Assembly (NCBI RefSeq): GCF_032854445.1 | Contig: NC_088297.1 | Location: 9,570,163-9,634,162 of the forward strand | DNA from: Liolophura sinensis | Lineage: Eukaryota; Mollusca; Polyplacophora; Chitonida; Chitonidae | Direction of reading: 5' to 3' | Length of the DNA: 64,000 bases | Made by a program: the position numbers and the translations under genes | In this document: positions 23,813 to 35,515 of the stretch, piece by piece | How the letters are laid out: each line of letters starts with the position of its first letter | Position numbering within the stretch: position 1 is the first letter of the stretch | Notes under the pieces: model-generated | Databases searched by the model: none | What the model saw: the letters and a program-made list of their open reading frames with translations, nothing else | Told to the model about the DNA's origin: nothing

Positions 23813-24759
23813 TTTTACATATATTTCGCTAATGCATGTACATGTGGCTGTGTACATATCCATGTACATTATCTTTGGTTTAAAAGGAATTCTGTTCTAA
23901 GGATATTTGATGTGCACATGCTATGTCAGGAAGGCCACACAAATTCATGAATCCATTTCCTTGGCAATTTCTTTGGCATGATTAGGGATGACTTTGTTCA
24001 AGGTATGATAAACCTCATATATATATAAGATATATAATGTTTAAGCAGGTTTAATAATGGTTGGAGGGCATGGAAAAAGCTATATGTAATTCGTCAGATT
24101 GTCCTTCAAGAATTTGTGGCCTTTAAGGATGTTTATGGGCTGGTTTGTTGTTAAGCAGAGTGTACTGTATGCAGTGGTTCAGGGATCTACCCTGTATCCA
24201 GTGATCTCCATGGGAAACAGAAAAGGCAATTTCTGCATATCTACTATACAAATACTTGTATCTGGTACATATACATGTATGTAGAGAGGTATGAACTTGT
24301 GTAGGGGGCAACATCTCCACTTGTTTTTCATACAAGTACAGTTTTAATTCTTTGAGGCTGCAGAGGTGAAGATATTTTAGTGGTTGCTATGCTACCCAGA
24401 TCACCGTTTTCCTATAAATATATATATATAATGAGCCTCTACGGGCTTAATCTAGCCTTTGAGGGGCACCAGTAGCCATGCTCAGCGGTCAAAGTCGGTC
24501 TTTCAGACATCTTTATTATAGGGACACATGTTCTGAAGGTAGTGTTTTGACAGCAGAAGGAATTCCGTATGAAAAATTACTCATAACTAGCATGTAAGCA
24601 AGATAGGGTCACATAAACAGTGTAAACGACAGAAGACATACACCTTGCGAATGCCGAGACACCTTTTGGTTATGTGCCTTAGAATACAGGATACATCTAT
24701 GCACCAGGTCTGCTCATGGGAACGCACTCTGAATCAGTGTCTCACTGTTGTTGTTCCAG
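23813..24759. other. Intron ending in the acceptor of the next terminal exon
   Basis: No exon. The last 120 bases resemble the sequence before 26696, part of the exon duplication. Confidence 0.5.
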
Positions 24760-25247
24760 CTCAGCCGATGCTGTCTGGAAGCGGGCCTTCGCCTTCATCC
24801 ACCCGTGCAGACGTCAGGAAAGACACCCGTTTGAGAATGTCCACGCTTGCTTTGCCCCCACATCTCCACCGAGAGGTGGTTCGACGGAGGATATTGCAGG
24901 GAATCGGGTTGAAGGACAAAAATGATCACGTGATTCGGAACTTTATCAGTGTTGTGACGGCACTGGAACGCTGGTGGTGGCAGACTCACGGAGAGAAGCG
25001 TCGCATGGAAACGCTGACGCCCACAGAGCTGGACACGTATCTGTGTGAGTTTTATACAGTGCTGACAAAACCGTCCGGCGAAGACTACGATCCCAAGTCA
25101 TTTAGGGCCTTTCCAACAACTCTCGACCGTTTCCTTAGAGAGAAAAACTATCCAGTGTCCATTCAGAAATCTCCATTGTTCTGTCGTTCACAGCTCGCGT
25201 ATCGAACCAGACTAAGGAAGTTAAAGGAAGCCGTGGAGCTTCGTTAG
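24760..25247 (+). CDS. Alternative 3'-terminal exon with QRICH1/ZMYM-like (DUF3504) domain, copy 2
   Basis: The acceptor CTCACTGTTGTTGTTCCAG ends at 24759; a phase-1 entry (CT, then CAG CCG ATG CTG) is open for about 162 residues to TAG at 25245-25247. The sequence has a basic stretch (HLHREVVRRRIL), a helical region RNFISVVTALERWWWQTHGE, the hallmark ELDTYLCEFYTVLTKPSGED, then LDRFLREKNYPVSI and a C-terminal SQLAYRTRLRKLKE. This matches the Crypton-derived module of QRICH1, ZMYM and KCTD1-like proteins. The recombinase catalytic half is missing, so DNA or protein binding is expected and recombination is not. It is about 85% identical to copy 3 by eye. AATAAA lies at 25905-25910. Confidence 0.82.
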
Positions 25248-25292
25248 CGCGCCATAAACTAGACAATGTGCAGACACACTTCAGGGCCGGAC

Positions 25293-25889
25293 TTATACAC
25301 CAACCTTCACCACAAGGAGCATGACATGTGTGAATCTGGCTGAACTGTAATAAGAATTTCCTAAGCACAACAGACACAGGCAACATTTGTTGTAGAAAAT
25401 AGGATTTTTAGACCCCGGTGACAAATGATCCGGAATATCGGTTACCAGCTGATGGGCAGCATTTATCCATTCTTGAAGATTCCAGCAGCGACAGACGGTC
25501 ATGGTAATGCCCATAATTGTAGCAAATCGTTTGTCGCTCTCATTTTGTCTGTATTTACATAACATATCCATCCACATTGGCAGGTTGCTTAGAAGATCCA
25601 GATCGCCGCACACCAACGAATCTTTGATGGACTTGTTAGTTTCTAGAGCAGAATTTTTGGATCCAGTTTTCCAGAGTTCAGGAATTATGTTATGGCAACC
25701 GTACACGAGAAATTTCCGAGGATTCTTTCTTGCCGGGGAAATCAGGAAATGCCACTGTGCGCTAGGATGTAGTAGAATGAAATGACGGAAGACTTGATAT
25801 GTTTGGTATTGTACACTGTAATGACTTAAAAGAACAAATATTCCACTTTTCCCGCGGTTGCCATGTTTACCAGATTCGTCAGTATCTAC
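25293..25889 (-). other. Long antisense open frame of about 199 codons, unrecognised
   Basis: On the minus strand one frame stays open from just after a TAG at 25890-25892 to a stop at 25293-25295. It includes segments such as HPSAQWHFLISPARKNPRKF, VYGCHNIIPELWKTGSKNS and MWMDMLCKYRQNESDKRF. That length is unlikely by chance in AT-rich DNA. The first ATG is internal, and a possible acceptor (TCATTACAG) lies near 25815. I do not recognise the family. It could be a nested gene's exon, a captured transposon fragment or a pseudogene. It abuts the 3' end of the DUF3504 exon on the opposite strand. Confidence 0.35.
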
Positions 25890-26029
25890 CTATCTACTAC
25901 TGTGAATAAAAAGATGTTTCAATTTGCTCTGTCATGTATTGGGTTCACCTGAACTCTTTCTGGATTCAGGCATGTGTTGTTGTTGCTCTGCCCAGTCGGC
26001 ACTAGTCAATTCCTCAACCAGATTCTTTT

Positions 26030-26285
26030 CCTCATTGGTTAGGTCAAGGAAACGTGACTGGTTGGAACGGGGTCAGTATAATGGGACTGGATGGCGTGTC
26101 ATCTCTGGTGTCTTCGGCATGATACTGCAGTGGCGCCAGCCCTTTGGTGGCATAGACTCGCCCTGCCACAAGAGTACACAATATATGTACTCACACCTAA
26201 TGATTCCTCGTCGTCGTATGACTGAAAAGTTGTTAAGTTGGACGTTAAGCCTGAAGCATACATACATACATACATACATACATAC
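26030..26285 (+). mobile_element. SINE family 2, 5'-truncated, (CATA)n tail
   Basis: Body words CAAGGAAACGTGACTGGTTG, CTTCGGCATGATACTGCAGT and GACTCGCCCTGCCACAAGAG, then TATGACTGAAAAGTTGTTAA and GACGTTAAGCC, ending in seven CATA units (26259-26286). Confidence 0.82.
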
Positions 26286-26695
26286 ATTGCTTTCCGCATT
26301 GGCATAATCGGGGGAAAGAGCATTGTTTAGAGTTCTTAAGCATCCGCTGTTGCATTCCGTGTTCGGTTTTGTGCTTGGATTATTGAAATCAAAACGGATG
26401 AGATCACAGCATACCTGTTGCATGTTACCAACCTTGTAGTATTTGCGTTAAATAATGTTTGAGATTATTGATTTTGAGCGTCTTTTTCTCTGCTGGATAG
26501 CAGTGATATTCGAATGTTGTACTTGGGTAAGACCAGGTCTGTGCAAATGTTGTTTTAGAACGAAATTGCCATAAGCTGCATCTGTGAACAATTTTTTTCC
26601 GGAATTCTTGGAAACATTTTAGTAATATAGGATATGCATCAGGTCTGAGATCAAACACACCCTGAATTAGCGACTTACTGTTGTTGTTGTTCCAG

Positions 26696-27231
26696 CTCAG
26701 TCGATGCTGTCTGAAAGCGGGCCTTTACTTTCATCCACACGTGCAGACACCAGGAAAGACACCCGTTTGAAAATGTCCACGCTTGCTCTGCCTCCCCATC
26801 TCCATCGAGAGGTGGTTCGGCGGAGGATAATGGAGGGAAATGGGTTGAAGAACAAAAATGATCACGTTATTCGTAACTTCATCAGTGTGGTGACGGCACT
26901 GGAACGCTGGTGGTGGCAGACTCACGGAGAGAAACGCCGCATGGAAACGCTGACGCCCACAGAGCTGGACACGTATCTGTGTGATTTTTATACAGTGCTG
27001 ACAAAACCGTCCGGCGAAGACTACGATCCGCAGTCATTCAAGGCGTTCCCAACAGTCCTCGACCGTTTTTTAAAAGAGAAAAGCTATCCAGTATCCATTC
27101 AGAAATCACCAGAGTTTTGTCGTTCTCAGCTCGCGTATCGCACCAGACTAAGGAAGTTAAAGGAATCCGCTCTGCTTCGCAAAAAAGCCGAAAACTTGGC
27201 CATAACCAAGCTCGCGTGCGGAACAGTGTGA
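26696..27231 (+). CDS. Alternative 3'-terminal exon with QRICH1/ZMYM-like (DUF3504) domain, copy 3
   Basis: Acceptor TTGTTGTTGTTCCAG ends at 26695; phase-1 entry, about 178 residues, TGA at 27229-27231. It has the same domain order as copy 2 (HLHREVVRRRIM, RNFISVVTALERWWWQTHGE, ELDTYLCDFYTVLTKPSGED, LDRFLKEKSYPVSI). The C-terminus is longer by about 16 residues, basic then hydrophobic (KKAENLAITKLACGTV). The high identity reaches through the acceptor into the intron, so the pair arose by recent tandem duplication. Isoforms ending in copies 2 and 3 probably have similar binding but different tails. Confidence 0.82.
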
Positions 27232-27545
27232 GACATATGATGTCTACTTGCTAAAATGTAGATATCTCATAAAGGATCGTGACATGTTGGTTGAATCGTA
27301 GGTATCCCTGACCCGGTGCATGGCATGTCTGAGTTTTGCTGAAACGTAGATATGGTATATCTTGTCAACAGCAGGATATGTCTGTGTTTTGGTTGAACCA
27401 TAGAGCATGACATATCAGACTTTTGCAGAAACGCTGATACACGTAAATCTTGTCAAGCAGCAAGACATGTTTGTGTTTTGATGAAACGTTGGTATATTAT
27501 TTCAGAGAGCATGGCATGTATGAGTTTGATTGAACCGTAGATATT
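27229..27545 (+). repeat. Degenerate tandem repeat starting at the stop codon of copy 3
   Basis: About six units of 50-60 bp: CATGACATG or CATGGCATGTCTGAGTTTTG, then GCTGAAACGTAGATAT. One isolated related unit lies past copy 2 (25317-25351, AGCATGACATGTGTGAATCT), so the seed predates the exon duplication. Confidence 0.65.
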
Positions 27546-28755
27546 TCCAACAAAGAACATGGTCATTCTTTATTGTCGTATGTCAGGAGCTGGCAGAAAT
27601 GTTGGCCTATAGATGCCATGAAAAGCTGATCCTGAATCATGGAGGGATTTTTAGAGTCTGATGCTCAAGTATTATAATTGTGTGTTTAATGTGATGACAA
27701 CACAGGAGTATTTCTAAATCAATGACAATTGCAATTAACTGTATTGCATTTTTTAACCTACTTCGGTGTAAGCCATGGTGCTAGGTAGGGGTGTAATTTT
27801 CTAGACTTTAATCGTTTTCATGAACAATTAGTATAAAACATTACGTGTGGTGAATTGAGAAGAGGCCGTATTTTACAGGTTCCGTGTAACCACATAGTTA
27901 TTTTCACACTCTCGTCGCTGCTCTGGTTTTACTCTGTATGCTGTAAGTCTTTTAATGTGTGGATGTAACAAGTGAGTTACTGTTCACGTAATTGTTTACT
28001 TGAGGTGTGTTCATGTCGAACCAACAACTTCCTAAGATGTCTTGGACAGAAGTTCTTCACGTTGTTGGTCCGTATTCTGAGGAGGCATGGTCTGCTCTAA
28101 TTCTAGTCGTATATATGTACTTTCTTGAACCTTGGTATCCGGTGTCACAACTATACAAAATCATCTTCCACGGCTTTATACATATGTTTTTTTTTTACAG
28201 TTAAATAAAATATAATCGTAAAAAAGCTTTAATACTAAGAAATGGTGATTCAGAAGTTTCGAGAAAATGTGGACACCAAACAGATTTTGTCTCCATGTCA
28301 GGACGAAACAATCTGGCAAGTCAGGAAAATATGGTCAGCGCAACCGAGATTATCCACTTTTTATATCCGAGCATATACACGATTTGAATACTGATTTCAT
28401 TCATTTGCTTAAAATATTTCTTGCATCCAACATCATTGAGAGCGGTTCACTGCTTTTCTTAGCGTGCTTCCGTCCTTGTACTTCACATAATGTCTTTGTT
28501 CTTTTGGTTGCGTGTGTAAAGCTTCGTTCTGGGAATTGGCCTTGCAGCTGTTGACTCGGAGCGTCCAATTAGGTCTAAAGCTGTTACACGAATGTCTGTT
28601 TCGACGCACAGATTTCTGTTGATCTGTTCACAGAGATGACTTGTTTACTTTAAAAGTTGGCTTTTCGTGCATTTGATCATAGGGGCACTTTAAACCACAC
28701 ATTGATGTGCAAGTGCCGTTAATAGTTGGTAGAGTAGCCTTTACAAGATGGTACC
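27546..28755. other. Intron or spacer without recognised genes
   Basis: No exon supported on either strand. Confidence 0.45.
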
Positions 28756-29027
28756 TGGAGACCTCCGTGGCTCAGTTGGTTAGCGCGCTAGCGCAGCGTA
28801 ATGACCCAGGAGTCTCTCACCAATGCGGTCGCTGTGAGTTCAAGTCCAGCTCATTCTGGCTTCCTCTCAGGCCGTACGTGGGAAGGTCTTGCAGCAACCT
28901 GCGGATGGTCGTGGGTTTCCACCGGGCTCTGCCCGGTTTCCACCCACCATAAAGCTGACAGCCGTCGTATAAGTGAAATATTCTTGAGTACGGCGTAAAA
29001 CACCAATCAAATAAATAAATAAATAAA
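28756..29027 (+). mobile_element. SINE family 1, full length, with target-site duplication
   Basis: Complete element from CTCCGTGGCTCAGTTGGTTA to (AAAT)n. Flanks are TACAAGATGGTACC at 28742-28755 and again at 29028-29041, a perfect 14-bp duplication that shows a fairly young insertion. Confidence 0.94.
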
Positions 29028-29177
29028 TACAAGATGGTACCAAAATTTGAATTTGAAAAATCACATGTCAGAATGGAATTGAAGGTGCTAGTGGAAATTG
29101 AAGATTAAGTGTTTTTGATTTCTTGTTGGCATCTTTGCAAGAAACACTCCATGCAGTATGTATCACATTCGGGAATT

Positions 29178-29657
29178 GGTAGTTTGTAAAATGTGTATCA
29201 ATTTCAGGAGGCAAAACATGTACATGTAGCTTTACCTTCGTACATAGTTGGATCGAGCCGGTATCACTTCATTACCACGGATTTCAGTTGGTCTTGGGTT
29301 GAGTTGACTGTCGTCTTTTATGCTTAATTCTGGTCGACCTATTCTGCTTAATTCTGGTCGACCTATAGCCGGGCATGAGATGTAATATCCGGTGCTTTCG
29401 CTATGAAATTCCATGATGCAACACTAGAAATATATGGACCTTCAGACAGGCTTGATACTTGTATGCTGACACCGTAGCGCTTTTTAGGAAAAAGTATTGA
29501 AACGTACGTTGAATATCAAGCAGTAGTTGGGATGGTCTTCGCTCGGTTGTAGTATTCTAGTAATCAAATGAAATGGGCTAAAATAATATGAAATTTGACC
29601 TTTTGGCATCGAATTTTTATTGTTTTGCCTCCTGATATTGATACACATTTTACGAAC
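29178..29657. repeat. Inverted-repeat pair, about 38 bp arms
   Basis: GTAAAATGTGTATCAATTTC with AGGAGGCAAAACA at the left is the inverse of TGTTTTGCCTCCTGATATTG with ATACACATTTTAC at the right. The interior also has a 24-bp direct duplication (GCTTAATTCTGGTCGACCTA, about 29321-29366). It may be an old transposon. Confidence 0.55.
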
Positions 29658-31495
29658 TCATTCATGTATAACAGGACTTTTTCCGATTTTAAATCGTTGT
29701 AACCCTGTCCATGGAACCTACTTTATCACTTGATTTGAATATTTATTTATTAATTTTTTTTTCAAATAAATCAGTAATATGATAAAAATAAAAACCGTCG
29801 CTCCCTTTCCAAAAATTCGTTTCCTATTCGATTGGTTAGATCTTTGCTCCGTTGTATTTTGTCCTAAGAGCAGTATTTAAATATGTGGGTATGTGCATAC
29901 AAGATTTAAGATTTCTGGGTATGTGCATACAGTACACGTATTGCAAAACCTAATTAAGTAAGCTTGTTTAAATTTGATATAGACACACACAGTGATTTAA
30001 GTTTAGGGAGAGAATCGGCCCCGAAGAGGTATGATAAGAAAGTGCAAATTTCAAAATTCCAGCACAGTTCTGTAAATTTCCAAATGAGAAGTAGAAAACT
30101 TGGTCGAAGCTCCCATAAAAGTTATATGGCCAAAAAAGAGATGGTTGCTTAGTAACAATCATGCAGTAATGCAATCGCCACAAGAACGCGATCGCTACCA
30201 ATTTCTCGTGTAGATGAGGAAGTGTCCTTTTAATTTACAGGAAGAAGATCAGCATTAACCAGAAAAGTATCCTTCCTGAAACTTTCATGTGTGTCTTTCT
30301 GTGTGCTGTAAAAGTTTGGTTTTTGTTAACGTTTGCCTTCGTATGTAAAACATAAACTTTATAATGTGATCAGTTTTGTCATACATTGACAAGTTTAAGA
30401 TCTCAGGCGTCGTTCATACAATACAGTTAACTAACGAAGTCACTGTTGACAGTGGGAGAGTTTGAATCTCTGTGGACACTGGGAGAGTTCGAGTCTTTGT
30501 GGTTCTTGTTTTCCATGTGAAATATGCTTTTGTGTGAGTGAAGATATAGGCCATGTTGCAATAATAAGTGTTATCATGAATTACAACGGACAGTTGTTAA
30601 AGTATGGTATTAAGTATCGCGTGGCAACTATAGCAAATTCATACGCCAATCGTAATTGAGAGCACACGTGGTTGTTGTCTAGATATCATTGACATTAACA
30701 TGTTATGCGTAGGGGAAGTATTAGGTTAAAAGTTATAATTGTTGTATATTTCATTGATTGGTGCATAGCAGCATTCTCAAGAATTTTTCAGAAAGTTAAA
30801 TTTGTGGTGCAGTGATTTTCTAATGTCTAATGCAAAAAAAAAAATGATATTTTATTGTGACTGGAGCAGGCTACCATTTTTCGATTTAATAACCTATATA
30901 TTGTTTCAGTGCATGATTGGAGCTTTATTTGTCGCACGCGTGCCATATAACAGTAAAAGAAAAGTATAACAGAACTGAATAAAAGAAGTAACTTTACGAA
31001 TGTGCTAGCAGATGTCACTCACAACTGTTGTCAGTTTCGTTTCTTGTGGTGCACAGTTTCTTACACTTGGACCGATTCCCTGCATTGCCAATGTCGTTTT
31101 GGACACACAAGTGTGTACTGTGAACAGGTCTGAACTGCATGTACATGTGTCCAGTATATGATGTGTTTCTTGATATTTCAATCACATACATAAAGGTGTA
31201 CCGTGTTGTTTGGTGGATGTTTTTTGTAAACACCAAGTAAAGCCTCCATATAGGCAGTTTCTTAGTTTCAGTCAGCATTACGTTTACTGTTAGCCATGAC
31301 ACTTACTGTGATGTTGAAATTTCACGTTTTTTGCAAGGTCTGCGCTCTAGAAAAGCGATCTTGATTCGTCGTGGAATAGAGACGTATATGGCTACCTTTC
31401 TATCGTACATGAAATATCGGAACTGGTGTCCTGAACCATCTATATGCAGTGCCTTTGAAGTTTTTTGACAAGGACTCTCACTGTTGTTGTTCCAG
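29658..31495. other. Intron or spacer without recognised genes
   Basis: No exon. A short duplicated phrase (ACTGGGAGAGTTCGAGTCTT type) occurs near 30449-30503. The end carries the acceptor of the next terminal exon. Confidence 0.45.
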
Positions 31496-32055
31496 CTCAG
31501 TCTTTGCTGTCTGGAAGCGGGCCTTCGCGATCCACCCTCCAACGTGCATCTGGAAACGACGTCAGAACACACTCTACCTCTCCTACAAAGCGTTACCCAT
31601 CACATCTGCACCGAGACGCTGTTCGTAAAAGGATCGTCGCATCCGACAACAAGTCCCCTCACGTTATCAGGAACATTGTGAATGTCGTGTGCACACTGGA
31701 ACGTTGGTTGTATCAAACTCACGAAGAGTCGCGTCGCGTCGAAACGTTACCGCCGATGGAGCTGGACACCTATTTGAGAGAGTTTTTCACTGTGTTGAAA
31801 AAACCGACCGGAGACGACTACGATCCGCATTCGTTTAAAGGCTTTTCCACAAACCTCGATCGCTTCTTGAAGGAACACAGCTACCCGGTGTCAATCAAGA
31901 AGTCGTCGATCTTCTCAAACTCTCAGTCGGCATATCGTGCACGGTTTCAGGAGTTAACAAAATCCGCTCAGATTCGAAAACGAATAATAAGCCAGTACGC
32001 CATGTCAGTCAGTAACCCACAGATTGATTCTGATGTTCATGTTGATAATGGATAG
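31496..32055 (+). CDS. Alternative 3'-terminal exon with QRICH1/ZMYM-like (DUF3504) domain, copy 4
   Basis: The acceptor CTCACTGTTGTTGTTCCAG is the same as copy 2, ending at 31495; phase-1 entry; about 186 residues; TAG at 32053-32055. Conserved segments: HLHRDAVRKRIVA, RNIVNVVCTLERWLYQTHEE, ELDTYLREFFTVLKKPTGDD, LDRFLKEHSYPVSIKKSS and SQSAYRARFQELTK. It is clearly related to copies 2 and 3 but more diverged, and GC is higher than in the flanks. The C-terminus (NPQIDSDVHVDNG) is unique and is echoed in the 3' UTR. AATAAA is at 32287-32292. The Crypton-derived module assignment is from the motif order; molecular function is inferred. Confidence 0.82.
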
Positions 32056-32205
32056 TCTTGGAAACACGCCTTTGGGGCGACAGATTGTCTCTGATGTGCA
32101 TAGCTTTTTTGGTTACAGGCGGATTAACGTTGATTAATCTTGTACGTCTTGCCGGGGAGAAATCTGCAGATTGGTTCTGACGTTTGTGTTGAAAGTGGAA
32201 CCAGC
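32018..32205 (+). repeat. Degenerate repeats of the copy-4 C-terminal tail
   Basis: CACAGATTGATTCTGATGTT (coding, 32019 onward) recurs as GACAGATTGTCTCTGATGTG (32081) and TGCAGATTGGTTCTGACGTT (32163), the last continuing with TGTTGAAAGTGGA. Confidence 0.5.
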
Positions 32206-32511
32206 TTAGAGACCAGCCGTTTAATGTGTTCATACATTTGTATGTCCCCAACACTTCACGTGAAACCGAAATGATAATGTTTCATTAATAAACCATGAAA
32301 CGTTCCATCGGCTTTTGTTCTGTCCGTAAAATTGCGGAAACAATATGTCGAAAACTTTTCGATTTTTTACACTACACCAAGCTATTGCTTGTGTATGGAA
32401 TCCGTTCTTTCATTTTCGTTTCTCTCATTCCTCATATAAAAATCAAACAAGACACTGAAAATGTAATTAAATACGTTGAATTGTTAGAAACTGCGTGGGT
32501 TTCTTTTGAGC

Positions 32512-32830
32512 GCTTCTATGGCCTAATGGTTAGATGGAGACCCCAAGATCAAACTTTAAAAGCGGTACTTGTTTGCTGCCTTGCTTGGCGTTCAGCAGGG
32601 AAAGGTAAGCGTAAGGAAACATGATTGGTTGGCCCGGTGTCAATATAATATGACTGGGTGGGCAGTAATATCTGGTGTCTTCAGCATGATACTTCAGTGA
32701 CGGCTGCACTTTGACTCGTCCTGCCACAAGAAGACAATATACGCACTCACACCTAATGACCCCTTGTCGTCATCAGACTGAAAAATTGTTCAATACTAGG
32801 TTAAACCCCAAGCATACATGCATATATACA
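32512..32830 (+). mobile_element. SINE family 2
   Basis: tRNA-like head (ATGGCCTAATGGTTAGATGG, AAGATCAAAC), body with TTGCTGCCTTGCTTGGCGTT and TGGTTGGCCCGGTGTC, and 3' end CAGACTGAAAAATTGTTCAA with AAACCCCAAGCATACATGC. Confidence 0.8.
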
Positions 32831-33329
32831 CTGGGTTTCTCAAGATTTGTGTGTTAATAAAACGTTTCTATGTGCATAGATTTGCAAGTTTTGTTATTAC
32901 ATGTATGTTATTATAAAATACAGCAACCGTTAAGAAAGATTGTGAATAGACACAATCTGCTGATACCAATCACGTTAAGCCAAAGGCAGAATCTGTGTTT
33001 GGCGTCGACAAATCCTAACATTCTTACATCCTTAATGTTTCTTGTCTGTTCCTGTCAAAAGGATGTATCCTGAAAAATTTTATTGACGGCTAATGCCGTA
33101 GTCGTCTAAAGTGTTGCTGTCATCCAAATGTCAGGTCCTTGCTGCGTGAAGCAGCATGTTCAAATCTAGGTCGTGTTGATCGCTGCAGGTTTTCTGTAAT
33201 AAGCCATGTCGTTCTTAACAAAGGGCAGTATTCGCCAGAACGGTGTAACAATCAAATCAACTAAATAAATAGACTTCATGTTTGAATTTGCAGGGTATTG
33301 TGTCAGAACTTTCTGCACTTTAGATTTTA

Positions 33330-33473
33330 TTGATTGATTGATTTGTTTATTTAATTATTTTGTGTTTTACGCTGTACTCGAGAATATTTCCCTTATACGA
33401 CAATGGCCAACATCATGGTTGAAGGAAACCGGGTAGAGCCAGTGGGAAATCCACCATCATCTGGCGGGTGCAG
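33330..33473 (-). mobile_element. SINE family 1, truncated and decayed
   Basis: Tail, TGTTTTACGCTGTACTCGAG, and body to about GTGGGAAATCCACCATCATC. The head is missing. Confidence 0.75.
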
Positions 33474-34618
33474 ATTGTGTAATCAGGCATAGAGGCTGTA
33501 ACTGAAAGAAGATCTGTATATCTTCTTCGCGGGTTGAAATCCAATGATGTACTATTCTTTATAACAGATGGACTCAGTCTTCTTTTTTACATAGATGTGT
33601 GTTTTGTTGCTATTGTTTTAGTGTCGCACATGAGCCTTGCGAATATTGAATATGAACGCACTTCTTCGGATGACAGGTGATATACTCGAATGTCGGATTT
33701 TTATCCAGTCTCCTTAAATCCCAGTCCCTAATCTTGTGACAACTTAAAATAGGGTCTGGGTTTTTTGTCAGTTCGTTCCAGTAAAGCGTTGTTTGGTCCC
33801 TGACAAAAAAGGGTCACATGCTGAAATCCAGTTCATGTTGAGTCGGCTGTGGGCGGTAGTTTATTCGGAATACGTGGCGGTTGATCGCTCGTGCATGCTG
33901 GATTATGTCGAATTTAGGAAATAAATCTAGTAGCAGAGTCCAAAAATGACGAAAGAAAGGACACAGCGCCATCATCCCCAGTCAGAAAGGAAACTTGTCG
34001 GTTTAGTGCCGAGAAAGGGTATAGTTTCCTAGATGGTGTATTAGCAAGGAGTTAATGTGCGATAAATAGGACCTTGTAGGATAAGTGTATATCTGAAAAC
34101 GTGAGGAGGGAACTATTTTACAACTGAATAATAAACTTTCGCATGTTAATCTGTTTACCTTAGTGATTGCGTTGATATGAGCATTGTGTCCCCGCCTCCG
34201 GGTATTCTGTCAGGTTCATTCTAACAGTTTTCACTTGTCGTTCATATGAAGTAGTCTCCTATAACTGGTTTGTAGTCCTTTGTGGAAGTTTGTAAAGAAG
34301 CTTTCTAATAAACCTTCAATTTGTAATCACAAAACAGTACAAAGAGCTTTAGGGATTTGGTTGGGTTTTGAACAACAGCGTATACCTTGCCATATTGAGG
34401 ATACGAAATGTTTAGCAGCTTAAAAGAAATGGGAAATGTACATTAGAGAAGGGAAGTTAGTACGGATTTGATACGAATTATAAAACAACAATTTTAACAT
34501 AGGATGTTGTTCTATTCATTTTCTTTTGTCGTCGGAAAGCTTTGTAAGAAAAGAACCTTAGTCAGTCCGTTACCATGAGTGAAGAAAAAAACTATAACCA
34601 GCCTTGGTCTGCTTGCAG
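33474..34618. other. Intron before the finger-exon C acceptor
   Basis: No other exon seen. Confidence 0.5.
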
Positions 34619-35112
34619 GGGTTGACCCGGCCCTGCCGACGTGCCCGGTATGCAAGAGAACTTTCGCCACTGTAGGCAGTTTACAACGGCACGTGCAACT
34701 TCATATCCCGAATTCAAAGAGGTTCGCCTGCAGCGTGTGTGGGTCCAAGTTCCGAAGGCTGGAACACGTCAGAGCTCACGTGAGGAGTGTGCATCCGGCA
34801 TTAGCGGGATCTGGAGAGCTATACAGGGACACAGGCGCCAGAAGAGCATTGCTGCCCTTCTCTAGACGACCGAGGAATCAGTCCGGGCTTCCCACACCGC
34901 TGGTCAATGGCGCCACGAACTCCACGTCGCTCAGTTTAAATGTGGACAATAGTTCAGTGGAGATATCGAGCAGTTCGACGAAGGATGGTTGGATGACGTC
35001 GAGGCAGAATTTAACCCTACATTGTCTACCTGCGCCTCAGGGCACCGTGTCACCCCGCGTAGACTCCCAGATAGACGTTAGCCGTGTCAAACTAGAACCA
35101 ACGAAATCATGA
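34619..35112 (+). CDS. Alternative 3'-terminal exon with two C2H2 zinc fingers (C)
   Basis: The acceptor TTGGTCTGCTTGCAG ends at 34618; phase-1 reading (GG, GTT GAC CCG) gives about 164 residues to TGA at 35110-35112. Finger 1: CPVCKRTF-ATVGSLQRH with VQLH; finger 2: CSVCGSKF-RRLEHVRAH with VRSVH. Both have complete ligands; helix contacts are T-G-S-R and R-E-H-A. A Ser/Thr-rich tail of about 100 residues follows. It ends RVKLEPTKS, which contains a SUMO-type consensus VKLE, echoing the VKEE in the exon at 18541. The exon is GC-richer than its flanks. The role is an isoform-specific DNA-binding end. Confidence 0.86.
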
Positions 35113-35515
35113 CGGGTGTACTCCACGCAAACATTATTAATTACTTATCAAAATCTAAGACATTGAAGAGGTTTATTACGTCATATATATACTTAAATCT
35201 TCACTTTCTTAGTAAGTAACAGTCTTGTAATATGTGGAAACTTTCAATAACCGCACCACGTGTCTAGGTGACCAGATTTGACGTGAATGGAAAGTCATGC
35301 ACAAAAATAATTACAAAATCTAGTGCTTTGGTTACTTCCTATTCGAGTGACACCTTTTACTTTGTGATAAAATTGGACGCAAACGGATAGTCAAGCACAA
35401 TTCACATGCCAGTACAGTAGTGCTTTGCATGGTGGCATCGTGTTGAAGGTTAATATAGGGTTTTCCTTTTGCCCCCTGCAACACTTCACTCTCTCTGAAA
35501 TAACGGTCCGTTGGA
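35113..35515. other. 3' UTR or spacer of finger exon C
   Basis: No other feature; it ends at the SINE target-site copy. Confidence 0.45.
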
